Shown piece after piece: positions 52,192 to 62,192 of a DNA stretch of 64,000 bases. Each line of letters begins with the position of its first letter. Position 1 is the first letter of the stretch. The stretch is from the NCBI GenBank assembly GCA_050789445.1, contig JAILXR010000001.1, forward strand, positions 2,418,001 to 2,482,000. The letters are read 5' to 3'. The notes under the pieces were generated by a model. The model saw only the letters and a program-made list of their open reading frames with translations, had not been told where the DNA came from and did no database searches. This stretch comes from JAWSVE01 sp050789445. Lineage in GTDB: Bacteria > Pseudomonadota > Gammaproteobacteria > Pseudomonadales > Cellvibrionaceae. The translations under genes were made by a program, and so were the position numbers.

Positions 52192-54639
52192 CTACGCCAG
52201 ATAGCTAGGCTCTTGTAGAAAATCGAGTGCATCTTCAGAGGGAAGCGGCTCAGAGAACAAATAACCCTGCCCTTGATCACAGCCATGCTCCATTAAAAAC
52301 TGTAACTGGGCGGTCGTCTCGATACCCTCAGCAATCGTTTTAACATCGAGCTCGCGACATAAACCTAACAACGAAACAACAATAGCTCGGGCTTCACCAT
52401 GCTGAGTGACATTTGCGGTAAAACTTCGATCAATTTTTACAGTATCAATAGGGAGCTTGCGTAAAAAGCTTAGTGATGAATATCCCGTACCAAAATCATC
52501 AAGGCTAATTTCAACGCCAATTTCTCGCAATGCATGTAAATGCTGAATCGCCATAGCCTCGTCTTGCAAGACACTAGTTTCTGTTAACTCAATTTCAATA
52601 CGCTGTGGAGAAATATCAAAATGCTCCATCATTGTTTTTAATTGATCTACCAAATCAACCTGCGACAACTGCTTAGCTGAAATATTAATCGCAATCCTAA
52701 AGCCCTCAGGAAGAACTTTTTCCCATAATTGAATTTGCTGCATGGACTCACCAAGAACCCAATTTCCTAAATCGCGAATTAAATTACTTTCTTCTGCAAC
52801 TGGAATAAATTTACCTGGAAGAATAATGCCTTTCTCTGGGTGCACCCAACGTATTAACGCTTCAAAACCAACAGGACTCATATCCGTTAAGCTAACTTTG
52901 GGCTGATAATAAAGTTTAAACTGACTTTGCACCATAGCGACTTGAAGTGAGTTCTCTAACGCCAGACGCTGATGTACTTGCTCGTTAATCGCCGAAGTGA
53001 AAATATGATAATTATTTTTGCCTCGCGCTTTTGCTTCGTACATTGCCAAATCTGCGTTGCGTAATAATGTATCAGCATCACGACCATCATTTGGGAAGAT
53101 AGCAATACCGACACTAGCACCTACGTGAATTTCACTTTTAGCGATAAAAAATGGTTCATTTAAATCTTGGATTATTCGCTCAGCAACAATAGCTGCATCG
53201 TGCGGCGCTTTGATCGAACTTAATATCGCATTAAATTCGTCACCACCACGCCGACTAATTAATTGATCAACAGATGTAACGCCCGCTTGCTCGAAAAGCA
53301 CATCAGCTAAACGCAACCGATTCTTCAAGCGATCAGAAATTTGCACTAATAATTCATCGCCAGCTTCATGACCTAAACGATCATTCACTTTTTTGAAATC
53401 ATCCAAGTCAATGAAAAGAACTGCGGATTTAATTTTGCTTTTCTCAGCGCGCTGTAACAATCTATTTAATGTTTCTCGCAAAGTGGTTCTATTAGGCAGC
53501 TGTGTCAGCGGATCAAAATAAGCGAGCTGGCGAATTCGACGACTACTGTGCATTAACTGCTTACCCATCTGCCGGAATGCAACGGCAAGTTCACCCAACT
53601 CATCTTTTGAGCGAATTCCCAGCTCGGGCTTAAAATCACCTTTCGCAATTTGTCGTGTCGCTGAAATAAGATGCTGAATGGGTTTAATGACAATATTGTT
53701 CACAAATACATTATAAATAACACCTGAAAACAATAGCGTTAAACTTAGCGCCATCAAGAAAATAATAATGTAAGGTAATTTTTTTTCAAACAAATAATCA
53801 CTATCTGTTAATGAAGCCAACCAAAAATTTTCATCTAAAGAGTCTAGTCTTAATATATATTCGCTCCCACCTAAGGGATAATCTTCTAAAAATCCATTGA
53901 CTGTTTGTTGATACAACTGATCTGGATTCAGCAGCCGCTCAAAAGATAAATCATTGCGGCCAGTAATAATTTCCCCATTACTTTTGACTAACATCAATAA
54001 CGTTTCTCGACCCGGTAAAGGAGCAACAATATCAGTCAACGGCTGAACTGATGCTGCAGAAATCAAATACCCAGCGACTTTCCCATTATTAAAAATAGGA
54101 ACCATTGTTAATATTTTTCCTTTAGCGCCAGCGTTTTTATTTTTACCTGAGTTACTCGCTGCACGACGAACAATATCTGCATCATTGACATGTAAAATAG
54201 AAATCTCATTAGGAGAGACACTCTCCAATAGATCCACAGGCAAGGGAGCAACTTGCCCAGCTTGCAAATCCACAACACTCAACAAAGGTGTAGTAAAGTT
54301 TCTAGCGCGAATTAAATAATATTCACGAATCGCATCATCACTACTAATCAAAGATGACAAAACTTTTTCACCCGCAGCTTGCTGGATTGCAGTGGGCGCT
54401 TCGCTATTTAAAATTATTTGGAGTTCAGGATGAAGGGTTGTATTTACGGTGAGGTAGCGCAATCTACTTAAGTAACTATTTGCTGTGTCTGCAATTGAAC
54501 GAGCAACATCAGCCTGATAATTAATAATGTCTTTTTTTAATTGGCTATCGATATAAGCGTAACCAATCCCGCCCAAAATCGCCAAGGGCGCTAGCAACAA
54601 AACAAACCAGACTAATAATAATTTTGAACGTAATCCCAT
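52192..54639 (-). CDS. Cache-HAMP-GGDEF-EAL membrane protein (c-di-GMP metabolism)
   Basis: An 815-residue sensor. Two membrane helices (~7-27, ~289-312) flank a periplasmic Cache-like domain (~30-285). HAMP follows (IKPIQHLISATRQIAKGDF), then GGDEF (~385-545) with intact RRGGDEF, and EAL (~560-805) with FEALIRWVHPEKG, LTETSVL, DDFGTGYSSLSFLRKLP, AEGIE and QGYLF. RLAD upstream of a short insert may form the inhibition site. Both activities look possible. It is placed between typA and a thiI-linked gene and lacks clear operon partners. Confidence 0.93.
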   Translation of the reverse strand: MGLRSKLLLVWFVLLLAPLAILGGIGYAYIDSQLKKDIINYQADVARSIADTANSYLSRLRYLTVNTTLHPELQIILNSEAPTAIQQAAGEKVLSSLISSDDAIREYYLIRARNFTTPLLSVVDLQAGQVAPLPVDLLESVSPNEISILHVNDADIVRRAASNSGKNKNAGAKGKILTMVPIFNNGKVAGYLISAASVQPLTDIVAPLPGRETLLMLVKSNGEIITGRNDLSFERLLNPDQLYQQTVNGFLEDYPLGGSEYILRLDSLDENFWLASLTDSDYLFEKKLPYIIIFLMALSLTLLFSGVIYNVFVNNIVIKPIQHLISATRQIAKGDFKPELGIRSKDELGELAVAFRQMGKQLMHSSRRIRQLAYFDPLTQLPNRTTLRETLNRLLQRAEKSKIKSAVLFIDLDDFKKVNDRLGHEAGDELLVQISDRLKNRLRLADVLFEQAGVTSVDQLISRRGGDEFNAILSSIKAPHDAAIVAERIIQDLNEPFFIAKSEIHVGASVGIAIFPNDGRDADTLLRNADLAMYEAKARGKNNYHIFTSAINEQVHQRLALENSLQVAMVQSQFKLYYQPKVSLTDMSPVGFEALIRWVHPEKGIILPGKFIPVAEESNLIRDLGNWVLGESMQQIQLWEKVLPEGFRIAINISAKQLSQVDLVDQLKTMMEHFDISPQRIEIELTETSVLQDEAMAIQHLHALREIGVEISLDDFGTGYSSLSFLRKLPIDTVKIDRSFTANVTQHGEARAIVVSLLGLCRELDVKTIAEGIETTAQLQFLMEHGCDQGQGYLFSEPLPSEDALDFLQEPSYLA

Positions 54640-54805
54640 GAAGTCAAATCACTCTGCCAATACCTTGGCGATACCCTATTTATTTTTTATCGAAATCAAA
54701 CGGCTTTTAAATTTTTTCTCACTATCTTTGTCGATAACTGATAATTTTCAATTTAACGAACAACGCTAAGCTTACAAATATCAAAATAGAAAACAGGCCT
54801 AATAA

Positions 54806-55285
54806 TTAAGAACCAAATAAACCGCCTTGATCTTCTCCCAATGGGCCCGGACTTGACTCCTTGTTTTCGATCGCCTCAAAATGCGTCACGCTACCTCGTG
54901 ATCCATGAACATAGCAGTTAATAAAAAACTCATCTGCCTTATCGCCTTCGCTCTTCATTCGTGGGTATAAATCCATATTGAAATAGATTCTGAAACGATT
55001 ATCTTTTTCTTCAAAACGACTGGAATGACCATCGACTGAAATATACTTAAGGCGTTTACCGTACTTAGACTTTGCCAACTCATGACAAGATATTTGTGCA
55101 TCGGTTAGCGTAATGTTTTGGTAACCGCCCGAACCACCAGCTCCAAGCCCAGATACTGATAATGTAAATTCGTCACGGAGAAAGAGTGTAACCATAATTG
55201 CAGCGCCAATCACGCCAAGAGCCGACACAACTATCCCAACGGTTTGCCTATTGGTTGAACGGTGGGGGCTGTTTTTTTTTGTCAT
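54806..55285 (-). CDS. Single-pass membrane protein downstream of thiI, unknown
   Basis: A 159-residue protein with one N-terminal membrane helix (TVGIVVSALGVIGAAIMVTL) and a Gly-rich linker (SVSGLGAGGSGGYQ), then a soluble domain with NITLTDAQISCHELAKSKYG and FRIYFNMDLYPRMKSEG. I recognise no family. I chose ATG 55285, 2 bp after the thiI stop, since the longer open frame would overlap thiI by 90 bp. The coupling suggests cotranscription with thiI. Confidence 0.65.
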   Translation of the reverse strand: MTKKNSPHRSTNRQTVGIVVSALGVIGAAIMVTLFLRDEFTLSVSGLGAGGSGGYQNITLTDAQISCHELAKSKYGKRLKYISVDGHSSRFEEKDNRFRIYFNMDLYPRMKSEGDKADEFFINCYVHGSRGSVTHFEAIENKESSPGPLGEDQGGLFGS

Positions 55286-55287
55286 AA

Positions 55288-56745
55288 CTAACTCTCTGGG
55301 CGATAGACTCCCACATTGGCAAAACCAGCATCTTTCAAGTGGGCGGCATGAAGCTTGCTCATAACACCTCGGTCGCAATACAGTAAGTACTGAGTGCCTT
55401 TTTCAAGCGATGGAAACCGAGTATTGAGTTGATAAAAAGGTATCTTCTTCAGTGTAGACGACCCCAAGGATAGTGGCTGATTTTCTTCTTCTGTTGGATG
55501 CCGAATATCTATAACGATAGCGTTTCCAACTAAGCTTGTCTCTTGAACCTCAGCTAGATCCTCTTCTAGGTCATTTGCCACTGCGCTAATTGAAACAGCC
55601 TTGCTTGACTGGTAAGCACTCTCCAAAACATCCCAATTGAAATTTGCCTCTTCACTTTCTATCCGCTCACGAGTTGCTCGCGTTGTTGGCTTCACAGAAA
55701 TAACCCCGCAATACTCGGGCATATTTGCCGCAAACTCTTCCGTTCCTATTTGACGAGAGACATTAATAATATCTCCCTTGTCCATCGTAATTAATGGGCG
55801 TAAAACCAACGTCTCCGTCACTGAATCTATGACTGATAAATTGGTTAAAGTCTGGCTAGACACTTGCGCAATCGCTTCCCCAGTCACCAGCGCTTGAATT
55901 CCAAAATCAGCTGCTACTTTTGTTGCTACCCGCAACATCATTCGCTTTAAAACAACACCCATTTGAGAGTTGCTAACATTTTCTAATATCTCGGCCACAA
56001 CACCCTCAAACGGAACAGAAATAAATTTAACGTTATGAGAAGACGCGTATTTTTGCCAAAGATAGTAACTCACTTCCTTCACCCCCAATTCATGAGAGCG
56101 GCCACCTAGGTTAAAAAAACAAAAATGTGTAATTAGCCCTCTTTTATTGGTTAAATAACTCGCGACCGTTGAATCAAACCCCCCAGACACAAGTGACAAC
56201 ACATCATCTTGTGTACCCAATGGATAGCCCCCTAAACCCTGTTTCTGATTAATCAAAACAAAGCATTCGCTATCAACGATTTCTAACTTCACAACAATAT
56301 CAGGGTTCGACAGATTTACCGACGCACTCTCGCACCCTCGATTCAAAACAGAGCCCACTAAACGCTCAACATCCATTGATCCAAAGCTCTGCTTTCCTTG
56401 TCGCCTCGCCCTAACCGAAAAAGATTTCCCCTCAATCATTGGCAGCCATATGTCTTTCACCTTGGCTGCCAAATCCTCTAGCGAATCGAACTCAAACGTC
56501 GTTGATTCCGAAAAATGAGCGATGCCAGGTGTCGATGCTAATACGTCGGCAATCCTATCTATTTCGGCCCGATCATGATTTTTACTAAATATCTCTAGCT
56601 TGTCCCAGCCTTTAACGACTTCTATGCCAGGGCTAACAGGCTTAAGCAATCTGCGAAGATTTGTTTGTAACTGCCTTACAAACCGCTTTCTAACAGGTGG
56701 GCTTTTAATGGTGATTTCAGGAAAATATTTAACGACAAAATGCAT
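55288..56745 (-). CDS. thiI: tRNA 4-thiouridine sulfurtransferase ThiI with rhodanese domain
   Basis: A 485-residue enzyme: THUMP domain (~65-165, RRQGKQSFGSMDVERLVG), adenylating PP-loop domain (~175-390, SLVSGGFDSTVAS) and C-terminal rhodanese domain (~400-485) with the persulphide Cys in YLLYCDRGVMSKLHA. It makes 4-thiouridine at position 8 of tRNAs and can feed sulphur to thiazole synthesis. Full length, with the rhodanese extension, as in E. coli and Pseudomonas. Confidence 0.95.
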   Translation of the reverse strand: MHFVVKYFPEITIKSPPVRKRFVRQLQTNLRRLLKPVSPGIEVVKGWDKLEIFSKNHDRAEIDRIADVLASTPGIAHFSESTTFEFDSLEDLAAKVKDIWLPMIEGKSFSVRARRQGKQSFGSMDVERLVGSVLNRGCESASVNLSNPDIVVKLEIVDSECFVLINQKQGLGGYPLGTQDDVLSLVSGGFDSTVASYLTNKRGLITHFCFFNLGGRSHELGVKEVSYYLWQKYASSHNVKFISVPFEGVVAEILENVSNSQMGVVLKRMMLRVATKVAADFGIQALVTGEAIAQVSSQTLTNLSVIDSVTETLVLRPLITMDKGDIINVSRQIGTEEFAANMPEYCGVISVKPTTRATRERIESEEANFNWDVLESAYQSSKAVSISAVANDLEEDLAEVQETSLVGNAIVIDIRHPTEEENQPLSLGSSTLKKIPFYQLNTRFPSLEKGTQYLLYCDRGVMSKLHAAHLKDAGFANVGVYRPES

Positions 56746-56937
56746 GAAGGTCTCAGATGTATTGAAAGGCTATGAATATTGGGCAACACGAAGAGTAAAA
56801 TAGCTACGGCTGATTAATCGGCGTAATTATAGGGCAGGCGCCGATTGAACTCACGGCCTAGTTAAACTCAAGGCCAAGTTTACACTTGAAAAATATAGAG
56901 CACGCAGCCAAGATAGCCGCACCAGAACGATCGCTTG

Positions 56938-56954
56938 ATGATTATTTTGGTGCA
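56938..56954. promoter_or_regulatory. NtrC binding site 1 (glnA enhancer)
   Basis: ATGATTATTTTGGTGCA fits 12 of 17 positions of the second E. coli glnA enhancer site and has a perfect TTGGTGCA half. Its centre is 30 bp from the next site, close to the E. coli spacing. Confidence 0.65.
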
Positions 56955-56967
56955 AGCTGCGGTTTTC

Positions 56968-56984
56968 TGCACCAATGTGGTTCG
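56968..56984. promoter_or_regulatory. NtrC binding site 2 (glnA enhancer)
   Basis: TGCACCAATGTGGTTCG matches the consensus TGCACC-N5-GGTGC except one base. It lies about 108 bp upstream of the predicted sigma54 start, the same place as in E. coli. Confidence 0.75.
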
Positions 56985-57056
56985 ACTCGATTTTAATCTA
57001 ACTATCGAGGGCGTCTCAAGTCTTTGTTTTCCAAGCATTTTCATTCTGGGATACAA

Positions 57057-57072
57057 TGGCAAGCATTTTGCT
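57057..57072 (+). promoter_or_regulatory. Sigma54 promoter of glnA
   Basis: TGGCAAGCATTTTGCT has the invariant GG and GC doublets separated by 10 bp, as in the -24/-12 consensus. Transcription should start near 57084, leaving a leader of about 135 bases before the glnA ATG. The whole 56746-57220 interval holds no gene. Confidence 0.85.
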
Positions 57073-57220
57073 ATTTCAGAGCAACCCTCTCTTGTTCCCC
57101 AGTCACTGCTGGCACAGATTAAAACCGAGCAGGGCTCGAGGAATGAAAATTCCATAAACATATAATTTTAACCATCAATTCAACAATAAAAGAGTGGCTA
57201 CGCCATTTAGAGGAGACGAG

Positions 57221-58627
57221 ATGTCAGGCAATACCCTGAAACTTATAAAAGAAAACGAAGCCCGCTGGGTGGACCTACGATTTACTGATACAAAAGGAAA
57301 AGAGCAACACGTTACTATTCCTGCGACTGAGGTCGATTCTGATTTTTTCGACGAAGGCAAGATGTTTGACGGCTCCTCAATTGCCGGTTGGAAAGGCATC
57401 AACGAATCAGACATGATCTTAATGCCTGACGATGAAACAGCGCTAACTGATCCATTTACTGATGAAGCTACCATTATTCTTCGCTGCAACATTGTTGAAC
57501 CCTCAACAGGCCAGGGTTACGAACGCGATCCTCGCTCAATTGCCAAACGCGCGGAAGAATATCTAGCCTCTACAGGCATCGGGGACTCAGCTCTTTTCGG
57601 TCCTGAAAACGAATTTTTCGTATTTGATGATATTAAATGGGGTGCCGATATGTCTGGCGCTTTCTACAAAATATCATCTGAAGAAGCTTCTTGGGCTTCA
57701 GAGCATCATTTTGAAGATGGCAACATGGGCCATCGCCCTGGTGTCAAAGGCGGTTATTTCCCTGTTCCTCCAGTTGACTCACTTCACGACCTTCGTGGTG
57801 CAATGTGTAATGCGATGGAACAAATGGGCCTAGTCATTGAAGTTCACCATCACGAAGTTGGTACTGCCGGTCAATGTGAAATTGGTGTTGGTGCTAACAC
57901 ATTGGTTAAGAAAGCTGATGAAGTTCAAGTACTAAAATACTGTGTACATAACGTTGCACATGCTTATGGCAAAACGGCGACTTTCATGCCTAAGCCTTTA
58001 GTGGGCGACAATGGTAGCGGTATGCATGTTCACCAATCGATTTCTAAAGGTGGCGTTAACCAAATGGCTGGTGACGGCTATGCTGGCTTGTCTGAATTGT
58101 GCATGTACTACGTGGGCGGCATCATCAAACATGCCCGCGCACTGAATGCTTTCTGTAATGCTTCAACTAACTCATACAAGCGTTTAGTTCCTGGGTTCGA
58201 AGCGCCTGTTATGTTGGCCTACTCTGCACGTAACCGTTCTGCGTCTATTCGTATTCCTTACGTTGCAAGCCCTAAAGGTAAGCGTATCGAAGCACGATTT
58301 GGCGATAACACAGCTAACCCTTACCTAGCCTTCTCAGCATTCTTAATGGCTGGTCTTGATGGAATTAAAAACAAGATTCATCCTGGCGATCCTGCTGATA
58401 AAGATTTGTATGACCTTCCTCCTGAAGAAGCCGCTGAAATCCCAACCGTTGCTTCTAGCTTAGAGCAAGCACTGCAAGCATTAAGTGATGACCGCGCTTT
58501 CTTAACTGAAGGTGGCGTATTTACTGATGATGCTATCGATGCTTACATCGGACTAAAAATGGAAGAAGTACAAACTCTTAACATGACAACTCACCCAGTT
58601 GAGTTTGAAATGTACTACAGCATGTAA
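57221..58627 (+). CDS. glnA: Glutamine synthetase type I
   Basis: A 468-residue enzyme making glutamine from glutamate and ammonia. Active-site segments: MFDGSSIAGWKGI, FGPENEFFVFD, GDNGSGMHVHQS and RNRSASIRIPY. The adenylylation Tyr is in KDLYDLPPEEA, so GlnE control is likely. ATG 57221 follows GAGGAGA; the in-frame upstream codons at 57194 are not needed. The promoter (sigma54 plus two NtrC sites) makes it nitrogen-controlled by the ntrBC genes downstream. Confidence 0.97.
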   Translation: MSGNTLKLIKENEARWVDLRFTDTKGKEQHVTIPATEVDSDFFDEGKMFDGSSIAGWKGINESDMILMPDDETALTDPFTDEATIILRCNIVEPSTGQGYERDPRSIAKRAEEYLASTGIGDSALFGPENEFFVFDDIKWGADMSGAFYKISSEEASWASEHHFEDGNMGHRPGVKGGYFPVPPVDSLHDLRGAMCNAMEQMGLVIEVHHHEVGTAGQCEIGVGANTLVKKADEVQVLKYCVHNVAHAYGKTATFMPKPLVGDNGSGMHVHQSISKGGVNQMAGDGYAGLSELCMYYVGGIIKHARALNAFCNASTNSYKRLVPGFEAPVMLAYSARNRSASIRIPYVASPKGKRIEARFGDNTANPYLAFSAFLMAGLDGIKNKIHPGDPADKDLYDLPPEEAAEIPTVASSLEQALQALSDDRAFLTEGGVFTDDAIDAYIGLKMEEVQTLNMTTHPVEFEMYYSM

Positions 58628-58654
58628 TTGATAGTTTTCCGTTACGTCAATTAA

Positions 58655-58687
58655 AACCCCCAAATGGCAACATTTGGGGTTTTTTTT
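58655..58687 (+). terminator. Rho-independent terminator of glnA
   Basis: The stem CCCCAAATG / CATTTGGGG followed by TTTTTTTT, 30 bp after the glnA stop. It separates glnA from the following genes. Confidence 0.92.
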
Positions 58688-58774
58688 CGTCTAAGCAATG
58701 GCACCAACAAGATAGACAACCACAATCATTCGTCGATAGACTACTCATACTAGTATTTGCGCAAGGTAGCAAAA

Positions 58775-59305
58775 ATGAAAATTTCAACCAACAATAGAAA
58801 ACCATTCCTCACTGCGTTCATTTCAGTGATGACACTTAGCCTTGTCTTATTGTCCCCTGCCTACTCTGCAGACATCTATAAAACCGTCGATGAAAACGGC
58901 AAAGTGACCTATAGCGATAAAATCACCAACGATAAATCAGAAAAAATCGAAACCAAAGAACTTAATACTCTGCCCTCAGTTACGACTAGAACACCTCAAA
59001 AAGCAAAAACCAAATCACTAATACCCACTGAATACCAAATTACCATTTCAGAACCAGCCAACGAATTCCACGTTAACCCAGGACAACGAGACCTTACTAT
59101 CCAAGTATCAACAGTACCGAATGTTAATATCAAACATACACTTCAAATTTTAGATAATGGCGCCCCCATCGAAGGAAGTACCATTACAAATATTGGTCGC
59201 GGGACTCACGTACTTATTGCCATCGTCATTGATGAACAAGGCAGAACTATCTCTCGCTCCAAGCCCACAACAGTTTATGTGCATCGCCCTACAGCAAAGC
59301 GTTAG
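58775..59305 (+). CDS. DUF4124-domain periplasmic protein
   Basis: A 176-residue protein with a signal peptide (cleavage near PAYS-AD) and the DUF4124 start DIYKTVDENGKVTYSDKI. A Thr/Lys-rich linker and a beta-rich C-terminal domain follow (PANEFHVNPGQRDLTIQVST). The function is unknown, but the gene lies between glnA and ntrB in Pseudomonas too. ATG 58775 has AAGGTAGC at good spacing. Confidence 0.85.
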   Translation: MKISTNNRKPFLTAFISVMTLSLVLLSPAYSADIYKTVDENGKVTYSDKITNDKSEKIETKELNTLPSVTTRTPQKAKTKSLIPTEYQITISEPANEFHVNPGQRDLTIQVSTVPNVNIKHTLQILDNGAPIEGSTITNIGRGTHVLIAIVIDEQGRTISRSKPTTVYVHRPTAKR

Positions 59306-59529
59306 CCCTAATATATCTCACACCATACCTCAAAGCCTTCTTGATGAATCTTAATGGTGCCCGCCCGCCCCAACCAAGAGCGATAAAAATCAAAAATGTA
59401 TTATTTTGGTGCTCATCTAAGTTTTCTTTTGTTACCATCCCTCCACAAGCCCCTGTAGTCATCGCCTTTTAGATAGAAAGAAGTGGTTTGGATTTTGCAA
59501 GCCTCCACCTATTCGCAAAGGGTCCATCC

Positions 59530-60609
59530 ATGTCAGTTACTCCAAATTTCAGGCTGTTACTAGAAAGCTTAACAACCGCTGTATTTATTGCAGATGAGAA
59601 GTTGTGTTTCCAGTATTTAAATCCTGCCGCTGAAATAATGCTAGCCGCTAGCGGGGAGCAGCTAGTTGGCCTTCCCCTCATCAATACATTTTATGAATCC
59701 GAAGAAGCACTCGGCACATTACAAGACGCTCTTGAAAGCCAACACACATTTACCAAACGACAAATACCATGGCAGTTATGCAATGGAAATTCCTTAACCG
59801 TTGATTATTCCGTTACTCCTCTTCCAAATTCAGAAGGATTATTATTCGAAGTACAACAACTGGATCGACTATTAAGAATCAGTCGAGAAGAAGCAACAAC
59901 AGCAGCACAAGGAACAACACGTAATTTGGTTCGAGGCTTAGCCCACGAAATTAAAAATCCACTAGGTGGAATTCGAGGTGCAGCGCAATTATTGGCTCGA
60001 GAACTACCCGACGCATCACTTGACGAATATACGAATATCATCATTCAAGAAGCAGATCGCCTTAGAAATCTCGTCGATAAAATGTTGGGACCGCACCAAC
60101 CCACAAGTATGGAGCCGATTAATATTCATGAAGTGATGGAGCGTGTATCTGCCATCATTCACGCAGAATCAGGCGGTACATTAATGCTGGACCGTGATTA
60201 TGATCCAAGCATTCCTTCATTACCTGGTGATAAAGAACAATTAATCCAGGCCATTCTCAATGTTGTTCGTAATGCATGGGAATCTCTAGAAGATTCAGGC
60301 ATGAAAGACACCGGCGAAATTACTTTACGCACACGCATTCAAAGACATTTCACAATAGGTCGCTTTCATCACAACTTAGTCTGCCGTATCGACATTGTCG
60401 ACAACGGCCCTGGTATCCCTAAAGAATTAATTGAAGATATTTTTTACCCTATGATTTCAGGCCGCGCGAAAGGAACCGGTTTAGGTTTGGCAATATCCCA
60501 ACAACTAATTAGCCAGCACCTCGGCCTTATCGACTGTGAAAGTCGTCCCGGCCGTACAAAATTTTCTATCTACATACCTATGGAACAAGATAATGCAGCA
60601 ATCGAATAA
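59530..60609 (+). CDS. ntrB: Nitrogen regulation sensor kinase NtrB (GlnL)
   Basis: A 359-residue soluble histidine kinase. A PAS domain (~10-110) precedes the phospho-acceptor His in LVRGLAHEIKNPLGGIRGAA and an ATPase domain with NVVRNAWESLED, DIVDNGPGIPKEL and GTGLGLAISQQL. It phosphorylates NtrC when PII is not bound (nitrogen limitation). ATG 59530 is chosen; the frame is open 14 codons further upstream. It overlaps ntrC by 17 bp. Confidence 0.95.
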   Translation: MSVTPNFRLLLESLTTAVFIADEKLCFQYLNPAAEIMLAASGEQLVGLPLINTFYESEEALGTLQDALESQHTFTKRQIPWQLCNGNSLTVDYSVTPLPNSEGLLFEVQQLDRLLRISREEATTAAQGTTRNLVRGLAHEIKNPLGGIRGAAQLLARELPDASLDEYTNIIIQEADRLRNLVDKMLGPHQPTSMEPINIHEVMERVSAIIHAESGGTLMLDRDYDPSIPSLPGDKEQLIQAILNVVRNAWESLEDSGMKDTGEITLRTRIQRHFTIGRFHHNLVCRIDIVDNGPGIPKELIEDIFYPMISGRAKGTGLGLAISQQLISQHLGLIDCESRPGRTKFSIYIPMEQDNAAIE

Positions 60610-62008
60610 AGTTTGGATCATCGATGACGATCGCTCAATAAGATGGGTGCTAGAAAAAGCACTCAATCAAGCCGGCATAGAAACTGAAAGTTTTGAAACC
60701 GGTGACAGAGCAATGATTCAACTTCAAACAAAAAAACCTGAAGCAGTTATTTGCGATGTTCGAATGCCAGGAATTAACGGTTTAGAAATGCTGAAAAATT
60801 TACACAGCGAAAACCCACACATTCCCGTCATCATCATGACAGCGCATTCTGACTTAGACAGTGCTGTAGCCGCTTACCAAGGTGGTGCGTTTGAATATTT
60901 ACCCAAACCTTTTGATGTGGATGAAGCTCTCGCTGTCATGCAACGTGCGCTCGCTCACGCCAAAGAACAACGCGGCACTTCGATTCCTGAGCCAGCAGAT
61001 ATAGCTGGAGAAATTATTGGCGAAGCGCCTGCTATGCAAGAAGTGTTTCGTGCAATCGGTCGGTTGTCTCAATCAAATATTACCGTTTTAATTAATGGTG
61101 AATCGGGAACAGGAAAAGAATTAGTTGCTCGCGCACTACATACTCACAGCCCAAGAAAGCAACATCCTTTCATTGCTTTAAACATGGCTGCAATACCTAA
61201 AGATCTCATTGAATCAGAATTATTCGGCCATGAAAAAGGAGCGTTCACTGGCGCAGGCGCACAACGTTCAGGTCGTTTCGAACAAGCCAACGGTGGCACA
61301 TTATTTTTAGATGAAATTGGTGATATGCCAGCAGAAACGCAAACGCGATTACTGCGCGTACTTGCAGACGGAGAATTTTATCGTGTGGGCGGACATACTC
61401 CCGTTAAAGTTGACGTCAGAATTATTGCAGCCACGCATCAAAACTTAGAAGTACTTGTTGAGGCAAACCGCTTCCGCGAAGATTTATTTCATCGCTTAAA
61501 TGTCATTCGAATTCACATTCCAAAACTAGCAGATCGACGAGAAGACATTGCTAAATTATCAAAACATTTTTTAAATACAGCCGCGAAAGAATTAGACGTC
61601 GAAACAAAAATTTTGTTACAACCTACTGAAAACTATTTATGCAGCTTGGCCTGGCCCGGAAATGTTCGGCAATTAGAAAACACCTGCCGATGGATTACAG
61701 TCATGGCCTCTGGTCGAGAAGTTCACCTTGAAGATTTACCACCAGAATTATTAGACCGAAAAGAAGCCAGTGCTCCCGCTGGCGATTGGGAAAATGCTTT
61801 ACGACACTGGGCTGATCAAGCACTTGCTCGTGGACAACAAGATATATTGTCCGAAGCCGTTCCCACGTTTGAAAGATCGCTGATAGAAACCGCCCTTAAA
61901 CATACCGCTGGTAGAAAACGGGATGCAGCCAATCTTCTCGGTTGGGGCAGAAACACGCTAACGCGCAAGCTAAAAGAACTCGGAATGGCTGACAATCCCG
62001 AGGATTAA
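60593..62008 (+). CDS. ntrC: Nitrogen regulation response regulator NtrC (GlnG)
   Basis: A 471-residue sigma54 activator. The receiver domain has the phospho-Asp in VICDVRMPGINGLEM. The AAA+ domain has Walker A GESGTGKE and the sigma54-contact loop GAFTGA, and ends with a Fis-type helix-turn-helix (AANLLGWGRNTLTRKLKEL). It activates glnA from the enhancer sites at 56938-56984. ATG 60593 lies inside the end of ntrB, so the two are translationally coupled. Confidence 0.97.
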   Translation: MQQSNKVWIIDDDRSIRWVLEKALNQAGIETESFETGDRAMIQLQTKKPEAVICDVRMPGINGLEMLKNLHSENPHIPVIIMTAHSDLDSAVAAYQGGAFEYLPKPFDVDEALAVMQRALAHAKEQRGTSIPEPADIAGEIIGEAPAMQEVFRAIGRLSQSNITVLINGESGTGKELVARALHTHSPRKQHPFIALNMAAIPKDLIESELFGHEKGAFTGAGAQRSGRFEQANGGTLFLDEIGDMPAETQTRLLRVLADGEFYRVGGHTPVKVDVRIIAATHQNLEVLVEANRFREDLFHRLNVIRIHIPKLADRREDIAKLSKHFLNTAAKELDVETKILLQPTENYLCSLAWPGNVRQLENTCRWITVMASGREVHLEDLPPELLDRKEASAPAGDWENALRHWADQALARGQQDILSEAVPTFERSLIETALKHTAGRKRDAANLLGWGRNTLTRKLKELGMADNPED

Positions 62009-62192
62009 TTTCCACATATAGCACTCCCTCAGTAATATCGAATAAAGCAATCTCAGTTACATGTTGTTGCTTTATTCATCCCCTCTTTACCACTTTAAAA
62101 GTTTCCGAGTTTATTGATCCTACATTATACGAGAGACGTATATAGCTCTATACTTGAAGAGACCTCAGAGAACTATATTTCGGGCGGAAAAG

